In this document: positions 1 to 54,897 of the stretch, piece after piece
Numbering within the stretch: position 1 is the stretch's first letter
How the letters are laid out: each line of letters opens with the position of its first letter
DNA from: Chaetorhynchus papuensis
Taxonomy: Eukaryota; Chordata; Aves; Passeriformes; Rhipiduridae
Length of the DNA: 64,000 nt
Direction of reading: 5' to 3'
Assembly (NCBI GenBank): GCA_013396525.1
Contig: VWYX01000396.1
Coordinates: 124,001-188,000 of the forward strand
Notes under the pieces: model-generated
What the model was told of the DNA's origin: nothing
Seen by the model: the letters and a program-made list of their open reading frames with translations, nothing else
Databases searched by the model: none
Program-made: the position numbers and the translations under genes

Positions 1-424
1 GCATGGGGCTATCTTCTCACAATCTAGTTATTGCAAAGGCATGTGAATAAATTTTATATGGACAAAGTCAAGAAAAAAGTGGCACTGTAGTTACATGAAG
101 ATCAGGAGTAAGCTTACATTCATCCCACTGACTTCTAAGAGAGGCCCAAACACACCTCCGTACTGTACATTCTAAACTCTGTATTGCCTATAAGCTTCAG
201 CCTATGCAGCTTTTTTTCCTAGGAAACACATAATTGTTGCGTGCAACTTACAATGGGCAGTCATATGTCTACGGATGGGAAAGAATAAAGCTAGTGCAAT
301 TTGTTTTAGAAACATGTAAAGCTATGAATGGAATGAGCATGATCTTGCTTCTTGGATTATTTTACCCACTGCACTGTAAATATCTGCAGCTATATCCTTC
401 CTTAACTGATGCCAAGCACACATC

Positions 425-430
425 TTTATT
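425..430 (-). promoter_or_regulatory. SRPK2: Candidate polyadenylation hexamer AATAAA in SRPK2 3' UTR
   Basis: The minus strand reads AATAAA about 980 bases after the stop codon and is followed within a few bases by a GT-rich stretch (GATGTGTGCTTGG). That combination is plausible for a proximal cleavage site, but AATAAA is common by chance in AT-rich sequence. A second AATAAA is at 662-657. Neither is proven to be used. Confidence 0.3.
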
Positions 431-656
431 ATAAAAGATCAGTAATTCTACACAGAGAGTGGTTCTCATGCTCTACTTTTAATTTTTTTTCTTTTTCTTA
501 AGGTATAGTACAACTTACAGTGCTTATAAAAAGGCAACACCATATGGTACCATGTCTTCACTATCACATTGTAAGGGAAATTGCTATTTTTCTTTTCTTA
601 AAAGCACTTAAAATAGGCAAAAGTTCTAAAAGGGAGTGCTAAATGATAATGCATAC

Positions 657-662
657 TTTATT
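657..662 (-). promoter_or_regulatory. SRPK2: Candidate polyadenylation hexamer AATAAA, second copy
   Basis: Minus-strand AATAAA about 750 bases after the SRPK2 stop. No convincing GT-rich element follows, so it is weaker than the one at 430-425. Confidence 0.2.
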
Positions 663-1412
663 AGAAAGAAGTCTAGCCTTCCTTTAAAGTGCCATTTGGG
701 GAATGAAATCCTGTAAACCAGAGCCACTTTGTTTAAAACCCAATGAACAGGAACTGCTACAGAATAGAAAGTTTACACAATTCCTTAAAGCAGTTTAAAG
801 TCCACTACATGCAATTGGTTTGCTATAAAGCTCTCTAAAACTTAGTCGCTTTACTCTGAAATTGAGTCCCCAGTCCCATATTTAAATGGAAATAAACATT
901 TACAGGGTGCATTTACATACACTATAATACAAGAATGACATCCCTTTGCCAGAAGATAAAATTGTACAATTCCTCGCCGTAACTCAGTTCTGACTTGATA
1001 AATTTCTTACACTCGTAAATTATATAATATGCATCAGCTAAAATATTTTTTTTTTCATAAATAGTTACAAAACTTGCCAAAACACATGGGGGGAAGTTTC
1101 TTTTGTTCAAAAATCTGACATCTGAATGTCACACAACACAAGAAACAATGCTTAAAGACACGTTAAGTGTTTTCTGAAGAAAGTGGGTGAGTAAACTACT
1201 AGCTGAGGACAAAAAGACTACCCTTCCCCAAGAACACAGTGCACAAAAAGCAAAATGTCAAACAGTACCTCAAGCAAAATAAAGGTCTGAGGATTGAAGC
1301 CAGCTCACGTGTGATCCTGCTAAAGATTTTGTGACAGTCACCATTTAGGTCCAATGCATTGGAAAGTGGTTGCTGGCTTTTTTTTTTTTTTTTTAACAGC
1401 TGGAAGATTCTG

Positions 1413-42510
<41,098 letters not shown>

Positions 42511-43178
42511 CTGGAAATGGAACAGACAGCACACTTAGTAAAGAGCCTCCTCAATGGGGATGGAAAACCAGTGGGAAAGAAAAAAAAAAAAAAAAAACAG
42601 TGAAGCATCTCACGTTCTCACTGTCACCTTCTGTATCCCTCTTGGGACACTAGGGAGGTGTGGACAGAGAGGAACCTGGCCAAACCAAGAGCAGGTCTCA
42701 AGTGAAAGAGCTTGCAAAAGATACATGAAATGCATCATTGGATACAGACAAGCTTTTGAAATTCCTGACGAGCAAATGAGACGTTAGACCCATCTTCTTG
42801 AGCACAACTGAGACGAAATATTTTTCAAAAAATACCAAGTTATTCAACAGCTCCTGCCTGCTAGCTGCAGTAGGCAGGATCTCATTAATACACAGCAAGA
42901 AACAATCTTCTAGAGACACAGACCCAAATCTTAAAGCACTTCTCATTCTGTAGCTGCTGCCAACACTATGGAAAGCTGTATCAGTATACAAAATACTGAA
43001 AACATCTATTAGAAAGTGAGAGAAAAAACCTGATCTTCCTAGGTAGTCTACGATGCTCATCCCAGAGCATATTGCATGCTTTAATATGCACTAAAAAAAA
43101 AAAAAAAACAAAACAAAATCACCAAAGCCTGACACCACCAACCAAGAGATGGGGTATTTTTTGTCGTGCAGCTACAAT

Positions 43179-43180
43179 TA

Positions 43181-43211
<31 letters not shown>

Positions 43212-43216
43212 CAAAC
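43179..43216. repeat. AAAAC microsatellite
   Basis: About six tandem copies of AAAAC plus flanking A-rich sequence. A related A-rich run lies at 43093-43120. Confidence 0.9.
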
Positions 43217-44432
43217 CAACCAAAGTGAAATATATTTTATATCCTGTTCCGAAGAAAGGCATACTTGGTGCGAACTACTCACATTTCAAAATTGAGTATT
43301 TTCAACAGACTTAAGTTCAGGGCTGAAGTGATATGACCTCCTTTTCATATAATTAAGAAAGCCTTCCCCAAAGAGGTCGGTGCTGTTATTTTTTGTATTC
43401 ATAACTCTTACAAATAAAAAGCATATACTTTCCAAATACATTTGCAAAGTAACTAAAAGCACTTGTGCCATCAAAAGCTGCTATAACTTACAGTTATAAC
43501 TACTTCAAATTAAGCACATCTAAAAACCACCATATTAACAGTATTTTGTCTTTCATTTCATAAAAAAACCAGAAATCTGTAATTTGCTGATGCTTCAGCA
43601 CCTAGAATTAAGATCCAAATACTTCCTTGATCATGAGTAAAAATTGTACTTATGTGTATCCCACTTCTAAGTCCTCTTCCTCATAATTCATTTTTCTTTT
43701 TATACACTGCAATTGTTCAAGGCAGACAGAGCATTTGGTGTCAAAGAGAACATGGTTGGTCAGAAACAAATTCCACTGGCACCATTCACCACCTGCACAG
43801 CAGCTGCTATTATGCCTTTGCTTTACAGGATATCACTGCAAACTGCATGGAATACCAAATTTATCTGCCTGCTACCCCTTTCAGATAATACAATTCTTCA
43901 GTCAATAAATGGTCAGATTTAAAAAGGAGTATTTTGAACTAATTTATCCATGATTTAAGTTATGATGAGAAATCTAAAGAAGTAAATAAATTTATGTAAT
44001 TTTTAACCACATGAAACTAGACAGAAGAGAAAAGAAAGAAGGGATCCATTTGTAGGAGAAACAATAAATATATTTGCAATGCTACTACTTAAATTATGTT
44101 GGTTGTTTGCCTCCCTCTTTCATTTTTTGCTCCCTACAGATGTCTTTATCTGGTACACTGAGAGGAAAGTAAACTGCAAATGGAAGGTGCAGCAAATTCT
44201 CTGACCAGGTAATCTTACCACAAACTGGATTACTAGCCCTCCTGGTTTCATGAACCAGCCGGGTTTCACGGTGTCAGCAAGCTGACAGCTCCCACAGCTG
44301 ATCTGAAAGCTTTAATCCAACAAACCATTGTACAAGGATCTACAGTACAAACCCTGAAACTTCATCTGCTAGGCACAGGATCATTTTGGATACACAGATC
44401 AAGGACTATGAACACTTAAAAATTAAAAACTA

Positions 44433-44483
44433 ACGGTTGGACATGATGGCCTTAAAAGTCTTTTCCAGCCTAAATGATTCTAC
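44433..44483 (+). mobile_element. CR1 3'-end remnant
   Basis: ACGGTTGGACATGATGGCCT followed by AAAGTCTTTTCCAGCC and TAAATGATTCTAC is the usual CR1 tail. Only about 50 bases are recognisable. Confidence 0.7.
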
Positions 44484-47400
44484 AAGCAACAGAAAAGCAC
44501 ACATAGTGAAATAGCCTGCACTTCACCAATGTATCTGAAAGCAGCGTGCCAGGAACACAGGCACATCCATCAGTGCCTGGACTCCTTATTTTGGATGGTG
44601 CCATCATCTTCCTTTGTTCTGACCACAAGTTTCCATGTTACTATTCTAGTCACATGAAATGGTACAACTATGGAAATGCAATATGGGGGTGTAAGTTCAA
44701 AAATTCATTGAAATTGTGCTGATTTTGGTTTTCAAGATAACAACTACTTGCTCTATTTCTTTACGTGACAGAAGTAATATTTTTAAGACAATCAGAAGCA
44801 TTTAAGGAATTGAGATTCACACATTTTGTCACTCATTTTCAAATAAATATTAAATAATACCAAGAATCTCCCTCTGAGAGAGACAGAAAGTATCCAGCAC
44901 AGGATTTCAAAAAAACCCCCACAAGATAAATTTATTCCTAGGGAAACAGGTTAAGAAAACAGGGTTGGTTCTGAGTCTTTCTCAAGCTACTGTATTTGAT
45001 TTTGGTTTGAAAAGGGTTATTTTTCCTGTTTTCAATTCAATTCCAGTTGATTTTTATATTCAGGACTGTTTTCTTACTGTCCTTTGTGGACATCAGGAAG
45101 GAAGGAAAGATATTACCATATTTCTTTCTGGAGTTATTTATGATTTTTATTTGCAAATAACAAAACACTGCTTTAAGCTGAGGAAGATCTTTGATTTGTC
45201 CATTTAGCTGTGCTTGCACCTTTTGGAGCAATCAAATATTAGTACAGAAACATGAGGGAAGGAAAGCAACATGCTGAGTTACATCAGTCTGACTGCTAAT
45301 TCTGCATTTTTGGCAACTTTTTCCTCTAGTTTAGAACTCTTAGCAAGAGATTCTTATTGTTCTTTAGTTTTGTTCACTTTTACTTTTCTAGGTTGTATGT
45401 AGAGATCAAGTCTTCAACACTTCACTTGATGGCTTAAATTCTGCCTACAGGCTGAGTAACTCGTCCTGGCATCCCCAGTCCTGCTCTTCTGCCAATTCAT
45501 AGTTCCACAGTGTTAGGAAGGACATCAGTGAGAGAACTCCAGTGTTGCTATTTCTTAGGAGCCATTTTATCAAATTGCAAAGATAAGCTATGATGAATGC
45601 TTCAACAACATCTTCATCTGCAATTTATGGCATGAATATACAGTTTATTCAGCTTAGATTTCATTTTTTCCAGTATAGTCTGCTAAAATGTAAATTATTT
45701 TTTCTTTTGAGTAGATTTTCAAACATCATTGGCATTAAAAAACCCAACTATTTAGGTGTGACTCACCAACATGTCTGTAATCTCCATTTCCTTTTTAGAA
45801 ATATAATTGTCAAATACTATTGTAACATAAAATGCTATCCAACAACCATTATTTCAAGTTATTACTCTTTCTTATTCCTAAAATGCTATGTAATGATATG
45901 CATTAGGTAGCACATGCATGCAGAAATAAATATTAAACCTGGTTTTCTTTTTTCTGAAGTAATCACTTGGTACTCTGTGGTCTACCACCATTAGGTTGCT
46001 CATCACCATCCAAGCATAAACACTTAATTAACAGAAGAAGACGACACACCATTTCTAGAGTGTCAGTATTCTGTCAGCAGATATGCAGAGAACTGACCAT
46101 CTCCACAGGCTACCATGACAAACCTTATAACTGTATTGAAAGAAACACTACAAGCAATTAGCAAACACTAGCCAGCATTTTTTGTCTTTTAATTACTGCC
46201 TTTTCCATGGACAAAAATAAATTTACAGCAAAGTCCAAACAAAATACAATTAAATCCTATTTTTAATTTGTTCTTAGAGAGAATACTTAGTAAAAGACAA
46301 AAGAAAAGCTGAAGCATTTCTCCTCTGCAGTGAACTTGAAGCAAAATACGTCAAAACCCTGCATGGAGTCTCACACAAAAAAAAAAAAGCCAACTGCCCA
46401 CTGTTATGAAACACAACATTTCTGACAACTTAATTTTACTGTTCTCCCTCATAGACATGTTGCTCCATGCTCCCACTGGATAACAGCCAACAGTAAAAGC
46501 AATCTCCTTCACATTCAGACCTTAAAATGCTGAGAAAATTATACTATGAGAAATCCAGAAAAATCCATTCATTTTTCTGTTGTTGTTGATATTGTGGGGT
46601 CATTTGTTATTCTTCCGTTCTGAAAAAGGTAAAACAAGAGCATTGAGAGTGATTAAAATCACAAAATGCCTTCCATATGGGAAGCACCTGAACATACCAG
46701 AACTCTTCAGCCAGGAAAACAAGACAGAAGAGTGCTATAAAATCTTGAGAGATACAGAGAAAGCAAATAGGAAATGGCTGTCCACTGCCTCGTCCCACAC
46801 AAATTGGGTCAAGTTGACAGAAAATCCAAAGGAAAAAAAATTACTCATGCAATATGATGTTAAAAACTAAAGCGAACTTTTTTCTCTCGGATATCATGGA
46901 TAAGAGAAGTTAGTTAAGGTCAAATAGGGCTCAAAAAAAACTCATGGAAGAAAAATCAACTGATGGCAAACCCAGGAGCACCTTTGACTCGTGAAGCCCA
47001 GCAGCCTGAGACCGCTGGATGTGGAACAGTACTCAGCACACTGGGGCCCAACCCTGCACTCCTCCTCAGAGGGAATGGAGGTGCACCTTGGGTCTGTCCT
47101 CACGCAGTCACTTCATCTTTTCCTCAACAAATCAATCACTTCCATTACTAAAAACCAAAGCAGACTTCAGGCCTCTTTATCCGAAACCCTCACAGACAAA
47201 AAGTATGTTTTTATTACGAAGTAATGGATAAGAATGTCTTGCAGGCAAGACTGCTATAGAACATGACTACCTGAGGAAATCCTCATGTTCCCATGGGGAA
47301 TAGGCATACAACAGCAGGAGTCCTCTATGAACACTGTACTGCACACACAGTGACTACTAAACCTGCACCTGATTCTCCTAACTTTGGGAAAGCATTGTCT

Positions 47401-49415
47401 CTGAAGGAAACAGACTGTGTTAAATGAAAAAAAATTGTGATACAGAAATTGGTCAGATTAAACTAAGAACTACCTCAATCTTAGGGGAAAACAAAATTCC
47501 CCTTAAGATTTTCAGACGAACACAACCAAAGACTTTTTTTGCAACCAGAAAATGCAATTAAAATTAGGTTAAATGACTCCTTCATATATCTAATAAAATA
47601 AAATATGGAATAAACTATATTCTAACAATGTTATGAACCTTCTGACATGTCCACAGAGGTTCTACAGGGAATTTCAATCTGAAGAGGTAAAAAGAGGAAG
47701 CAAGGGGGAGGGTGAGCATCAGAAAAATTATGCTTTAAGCCTCCTTGAGAGATAGGAGCTTTATGAAATCTACAAGTGGGTGTGGGTCCATCTGGAAGGA
47801 GCTCCAGCTATGCTTCTCTCCAGCTCCAGAAGGCAAAAGTTTTCGTGCTCCTGGGCAAGGCTCTCAAGGTTCTGTAGAGTTGAAAGTCTGAAATCTCTAT
47901 ACACAAATTTCTTACAGCTGTTAATTCCTTAAAGACTCAGCTATTTGGATCTCTTTCTTGTTTGTTCAAATGGTGTCTGCTTTATGAGCTGAATTCTTGC
48001 CTGCTCTTTTTTCCCAAATGCAAATTTAGCTTAATTAGACAGGTGCTATCTAACACTGAGCTCTTTGAACCGGAGGCAGCCTTAAATGGAGGCTTTCTAA
48101 ATAAATCCACACACATAAAACAAAGAACAAAAAACATAAAAAAGATCAAAATAACTCTGAAGTTATTGCTCAAGGAACAAAATGATGTTGCACGTTACAA
48201 GTAAGATTTTAAATGGATTATAATTCAGAATATTTTTAAATTTTAATAGTTATGATAAATTATTTGTAATTTAATAATTATTTTTAATTATGCCAGAGGT
48301 CATCTTACTGCTTTTAGAAAACAAAGTCTACAAATCCAGAAGAAAACAGGGCATAAGGAGATGTGTTTTTAACTAACTCCAAGAAATTGTTGATGTGAAC
48401 TCCCAGGGTCAGCTTTGTTTTACATGAAAAGCACTATTTGTGTTCTTATTGTAGTATAAAATTGTACTACTATCTCCAATTCTAGAAAATTTATGCATAA
48501 AAAGAGAGCACTGGTATGTCAAAAGCATTAAGTAGTTTCTACATCTGGTCATTATCAAACAAAATTATCATTCCTCCTGGGACTGTTAACATTCCTTCCA
48601 AAGATACCATCCCACCATCAAACATTAATAGAAGCACCAGCAAAAATCCATCCCGGAATGAAGCAGGCTGAGACACAGTAGCTTTGTAACCTCAAACAGC
48701 AACACTGAATGAGTTTTTCATTCCCATCTTGCTTACTAATCTTTTGGAGGCCACCTTGGGCACACTCAAAGTCCAAGTGAAATGCCAAGGAACACTGCCT
48801 TCTTCCATTCAAAACAACGGCTCCTATAAATAAATGCCATTTCACGCACCAAGTGCTGCAGTTTTACCACGCCACCGCCCCAGCCCAGCATCACAGGAAG
48901 AGCACATCGCCACAGGCAGAGCTGGGGGGACCCAGCAGCAGCCTACCATTACATCAAATCACACCTAGGATGAAGAAGTCAAGTCTGCTAAGCTCAGGAG
49001 GCAGCTCTTATGGCCTTTCTCTGACACAGTTACAGCAAGTTCCCAGAAGTAACTTGTTTCAAGCTCTGAAAGTCAGTCCCAAATGAAATTTTGTTCTCAA
49101 ACAAATGCAGTTCTGTTAAACTGTTATTAAGACAGTCAACCAGAAGCCAAATCTACCCAGAAAGCCTCAAGCTTAATTGGACTTGTCAAAGTAATGTGCT
49201 TTCCTCTCCTCAAATACTGTTTTTCTCGCAGAGTTGTATTTTCCAGACAAGTCATCCATTACAGACTTGAAAAGGAAAAAAAGTCAACAGTTAATTAAAA
49301 AATAAAGACCCACCTGGCAGCTCAAAAAGAAAAAATATAAATAGATACTCAGCAGCTTGCACCTTATCTGTATTTCTAGTTACCAAGAAAGTGTTGTAAA
49401 GGCCGAGAATGTTAA

Positions 49416-49695
49416 AATCATAGAATACCTCGAGTTGGAAGGAACCAACCAGCATCACTGAATCCAACTCCTGGTCCTTCAGAGCTTGAGAAATCACATC
49501 ATGTGCCTCAACATTTCATCCAAATGATTCTTAACTCTGTCAGGCTTGGTGCTGTGACCATTTCCCTGGGGTTCCAGTGCCCAACCACCGTCTGGGTGAA
49601 GCACTTTTTCCTAGTATCCCACCTAAACCTCCCCTGACTCACTTCACGCCACTTCCCCAAGTCCTGTCACTGATCATGAGAGTGAAGAGATCAGT
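49416..49695 (-). mobile_element. CR1 fragment, minus orientation
   Basis: It begins with AATCATAGAATACCTCGAG (the CR1 3' tail reversed), continues GTTGGAAGGAACC, then the reversed 3' coding region with GTGAAGCACTTTTTCCTAGT, CACCTAAACCTCCCCTGACT and CCAAGTCCTGTCACTGATCA. It is in the same orientation as SRPK2. The right boundary is approximate. Confidence 0.85.
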
Positions 49696-52600
49696 AATAC
49701 ATCTTCTGCAGAAGGAGTGACTGTCAGACCCAGCTTCACAGAGAAGCATCAGGCACTGGGCAACCTGACACCCAAAGAGCTACCCCCACCATCAGGTTTG
49801 TGTGGATGGAGGTCCCTGTCACATGTCCCATGCAGTGACTCCAGCAGCTACAGGGGAATGAGCTCTGAGGCGTGACCAGACCGACCCTGAGCAAGTGCTC
49901 ACTACTGAGACTGGGGATCAGGATGCCTCTTTGTGCCCTTCTGCACCAACTACTGAGTCTGTCCATTGCCTCTGTAAGCAGCTCCCAGACATCATGGTCT
50001 GGTGCCTGGTTCCTGGGTTGCATGTACTTGATTCTTTCACTCCACCAGTGGAGTGGCCTCCTATGGAGAGGAGCCTTTCTTCATGTCCTATTTGCCTACT
50101 GAGGTTGCTTGCATTCACTAGGGGCTACATTTCATAAGCACGGGGGTGGTTACACTGCATTTCAATCTCCCAACACTCAAGTCTCATCAGTAGGTCCCAC
50201 GAGAGCTTTTGGCTACCACAAATTAAGAAATTCCGAAGAGCCAAAGAGGAGAAACACACCTGTCATAAATCCATGTACTGTGTACTGATCAATGGAGAAT
50301 CACTGGAGAATACAGTTCCTTATATGTGCATCCTAACATGTCAAAATGAAATCTCCACCTGAAGTACATCAGACATGGACTACCACTCCAATTCAATGAT
50401 TAAAAACTAGTTAAAAAATAAGCTAATCTCATAAACCACACATGAAGCTTCATCTTCTTCAAACCCTCTTGCAACAACAGCCCCTTCTCATGCTACACAG
50501 CTTCTTCCTCTATCTATGTGCAAGAACCTCCATTTCTGACCGATAAGACGACCTGACAGAAAACACTGGCAGACGGTGACAGAAATGGCCACTATTTTGA
50601 CTTCCTTTTCCTCTCACTATGGCCACACGATGGATTACTTTTAACAGAATGACTCACAAGTGTATAAATGGAAATTAATTTTTGACTTTCTTTCCGGCAT
50701 GTTATGTTGTAGTATTTAATTTCTGCCTTTCTCTTTGGCATGTTAAATTATAGTGTCTCCAGTCTTTCTATTAATAAGATATATTCAGAAAACATGCTGT
50801 TGTTGCTTCAGTATCCTACAGTTGCCACTAGCAACAAATTTACAAGTTTTGAAAGAGAGAGAAAAGAAGCACCCTCTGCTCTCCAACAGCCCTAACTGAC
50901 CCCAGAGAAGTTGGCAGATTTAACTTGATCTGGCATCAAAACCACTTAAGTAACTGACCCTTTGAGGTCAAATATGGACTGAAATATGAACTCATAACTA
51001 AATTACAAAATACGGGATTTAGTCTTTATCACAAGACAGTAACTCCTTCAAGGAAGCATATATTCCATTTGTAAGTTAGAAACCATATGAAGACAACTGA
51101 AGACAAATGAAGCAAAATGAGCTGAAGTAAACCAATAAATGCTGTGTTTCACACCCTTTTTTACCTATTTAACAGCCTAGTAGAAAAGATTTCATAGGAA
51201 ATCTTCACTTAATATCAAATGCAGTCAAGCAGCAGAGTACCTCTTGCCTTTGGTTGGTTGATTTGTTTTTTTCTGACCCCTAAAGCACCCTGGTAAAATG
51301 TAATCCTGACTTCATGTGATCATCTCAGTGCAAAAATGCATTTTCAATGTCCATGTTTACTTAATGTTTAAAAGACCCATACATCCTGTTAAGTGTGAAC
51401 ACATCATGCTCTGGATTATGTCTGGGAACTCAGTTCTTCAGGCAATGAGCAAAGACTAAGCAGACAGGCATTTTGGATTGGACAAACACTGAGGGACGTA
51501 ACTGGCAGCTGAAAAAAACAGAGCCTGAAGGAGCAAGGTTGCATGACTAAGTCAGCAATTAGAAGAACCTCTCTGTCTGCAGAAAATACAAACATTCGCT
51601 GCAGTGATAAATTCCGAATGCACCAGCTGGAACTCTACTGGCACCTTAACTTCTCCTCAGTAACCTCGCTTTCAACAAGCTGAAACAAGTGTCTTACATG
51701 AATGAACTCTTTACATTAACAATCATAACTCCTTTTCACTAACAGGCTTTCAAAATAAGGAATTAATCTCAATCCTTCAATAAACACACAACTCCTCTCC
51801 CAAACTTCCAAATTGCAGTAGCATTTCCTCTATAAAACAAGAGTTTTAATAAATCTCTTCACAATGCCTACTAGTATTTTATGAAAGTACCCAGCTTGCA
51901 CTGCAGTATCAGTAAAACTGAAAAAAGCTAAACAAGCAACTCAAAACACTTTAACTTAATTATTAGACATAAGTTGCAAAGATGCCTATCATGCAAAAAC
52001 TTTTTGCCAGTGTTCAATACTCAGTTAAATTCTTCCATTTTGAGTATATGTGGTCATAAGTACAATATACGAAATGTCTGCTTTGAGTTTCTCTCTGTAT
52101 ATTGCTCATTCATGTTAAATTAAGCACTGATTTTCCTAACACAAATAAGTAAAAGCAGCAAAAAGATTGCCAAGTCCAGCTGCAGTCGAAAGCAAGCAAA
52201 TAGAAAAATCACAGACATGTTTTTCACAAAAACTCATTCTCACCAACACAGATAAATAACAAGCAGCTGGTTTTAGCTTCATGACCATTTAATCTTTCAG
52301 TCTTCTTGTCTTCATAGAGGCAGTAACAATTGTTAATCTTCAGATACATGAAAACACACTTTTTATTTGGATAACTTTAATAAACTGATCTTTAAGAAAG
52401 CAGTTACTTAAGTTCCTTGGGTTAAAAAGTATCTTTTTCTAAGTGCCTAGATCTCTGATTTTTTTGTTGTTGTTAGTTTACTTTTCATACTTCCTACTGC
52501 AAATCTTAAGTTGATCTCTTGTCCAACAACCTCATAGAACATGGTATATTTTATTTATTTTATGCAGATGTTGTTTCCAAAAGCCACTGCATTCAGCATG

Positions 52601-54544
52601 CTCTCCTGTCACATTCCCTCAATGAAGAGGTCATCACATGTAAGACTCCTCCATGTGCCCTTTGACTTTCCAGACGATTGCAGAGAAATGCCTTTCCTTC
52701 CCTTACTCCCATCAACCATTTGTCTTGGGGACTGCAGAGGCAATTTTGAAGCTTTCCATTATTTTTACAGCTTGCAAGTGAAGGACCTTTCATTTGACTG
52801 GATCTTCATTCAACAAGCAAGCAGCCACTTCAGCAGTTAGGAAAGTCACCCCAGTATTACAGAGCACCGTCCAGCTGGCTTGAATGAGGCAATTTTGGAT
52901 ACTAAATACTGTGACAATTCCTGTTGAGATTTTCAGAATCTATTTTGTGTCAGCAAGTCTGAGAATAAGGGTTATCAGACCATCTGACTCATCCCAGCCT
53001 TGGCATGCTTTACCTCACAGCATGGATGCTGGATGACTCACTTATTGGAATATTCCTATTTCCAACAGCAAGAGAGAGTCTCATCCATGGTGGAAAAGCA
53101 TTCAAGGAATCCCAGCTGTCATGATATCCCAGATGAACTGTCTCCTTTGTAGAGAACATGAAACTGTTCAAGAGGCACCTGCCTCTGAGAATGAGATCTT
53201 TCCACATCCTGCGTCTTGCTACCAGAACACTGTGACTGAAGCTTCCTCTACCAGGGCAGTAAACTCTACAGCTCAGGAAAGGAAGCTCAGCTTGTAAAGA
53301 TAAATTCTGGACTCAGTTTACAACAGGAAGTGGACAGCAACCATTATTTCCACGAGGCTACAGCCTCCAGCTCACTTCTTTTCCAGGGGTAACCTTATCT
53401 CAGGGTTTCTCAGGGAAGGACAATGGTGTCTGCTGCACCTGATCCCACACAGAGCTGTCTGAAAAACTGAACAACTTACCTATTCTAGGTTTCAAAAGTC
53501 AAATGAACAGGATGATTGGCATGGCACAATTAAGGTCGGAAACACTGTGGAGCTGAGTTCTAATGGCAGTAAAGGACCCTGATAGCATGATTTCAAACCC
53601 ATGACATTTTACAAGCAGAAACTGAGGTCCAAGGAACATGGCAAGCTTACTGCTGCTGAAAATGTAAATGTTTAGGGTTTATGTTGGTGACAAAGCTTCT
53701 GATCTGACTGGTGCTAAAACTATGACACACTACATGTCTGTGATGTGCCACTGCCATGACTTTCACTGAGACATTGTCAAAGGCAGCTAAAGTCTTCTTT
53801 GCCCCTGGCTCAGTAACAAGCCTCAGAGAAGTCTTCAAGCTATGCAGACTCTCAGTAATAATGAATGGAAAAGAGTAGAAGGAAACTCTGAGTTAAATCC
53901 CTGTGTTTCAGAAGACAAGGCTAAGAAGAACTGGAAGCACAGATGGTTCATCTCCCCTTAAGTACCTACAGTTACTGCACAGGCTAAGTTGGTTTTCTCC
54001 TCCTAAATGAGGATGTGTATATGCAGTCAGTGCCACTGTGCACACAGACTACCACTGAGAGTTTTGATTTGCTAAGCCTCTGAAAACACGATAGCTGAAG
54101 CCACAGGCTGATTGCAGGATGGGATGGAGATATTCCACTATAAAATGGGGCACGCTTAAATCATCAGCATGACAAGGCAGCCAAGCCTTGGACAGCTGTA
54201 AAATCGAGCTTAATCCTGATTGATAGTGTGGGTGCCAGACATAGGAAGAGGCTAATATTCTTCCACGAACATTTTATCTACTTGGATTTCTACAAGAGTC
54301 CCAGCTAGGGTAAATCAGTTCCCTTTAGACATTTGATGAATTGTTGCTAGGCAACATCAGACACAGACTAACTGTATAGTGCCAGGGTTGGGAAAGAAAG
54401 ATGATGATTCATAGGGATGAACAGAGCCCTTCACACTCCTAAAGAATACTGCTTCCAGTTCGGTTCATCTTCTCAGAACATCCCACTTCACTGAGGTGGA
54501 GCAAGTACTTTGCGTGTAGGAGGAATATGGAAATTCGAAGAGAT

Positions 54545-54705
54545 CAGAGAACCATTCGGGTCAGAAAAGATCTTTAAGGTCATCAAGTCCAACCATTAAC
54601 CCAGCACTGTCTAGTCCACCATTAACTCACGTCCCTAAGTGCCACATTACACATCTTTTAGACACCTCCAGGTGGTTGGTGACTCAACCACCCACTCAAC
54701 AATCA
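54545..54705 (-). mobile_element. CR1 fragment, minus orientation
   Basis: AAGATCTTTAAGGTCATCAA followed by GTCCAACCATTAACCCAGCA and CCCTAAGTGCCACATTACAC is a standard reversed CR1 3' end. Confidence 0.85.
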
Positions 54706-54881
54706 AGATGAGCAAAGCTTCACCCTCGTCACATCAAAACCGCAGGCTTAAGAACTCCCTCCTCTTAATGAGTCCCAGTACTAAGTACCACTGAAGGGTA
54801 ACAGAGGGCTGAAAGAACAAACAAGCAAGGATTATCTTGTGGAAATCCTGAAATAATAAAGCCAGAGCGAAAGGACTGTCA

Positions 54882-54897
54882 CAAAAAAAAAAAAAAA
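54882..54897. repeat. A-run
   Basis: A run of about 15 A residues in intron sequence; no adjoining retrotransposed gene is recognised. Confidence 0.7.

Larger units (their letters stand above)
1..1412 (-). other. SRPK2: SRPK2 3' UTR (partial)
   Basis: The sequence directly after the SRPK2 stop codon has no supported coding content and no splice acceptor is needed. It is AT-rich with several ATTTA and AATAAA-type motifs on the minus strand, as expected of a 3' UTR. It runs off the left edge, so the end of the transcript cannot be placed. That the whole 1.4 kb is transcribed is inference from the long 3' UTR of the mammalian gene. Confidence 0.65.

Noticed and set aside
46580..46870. 96-codon plus-strand open frame rich in Lys/Glu
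   Set aside because: No recognisable family, AT-rich intronic sequence, no supporting signals.
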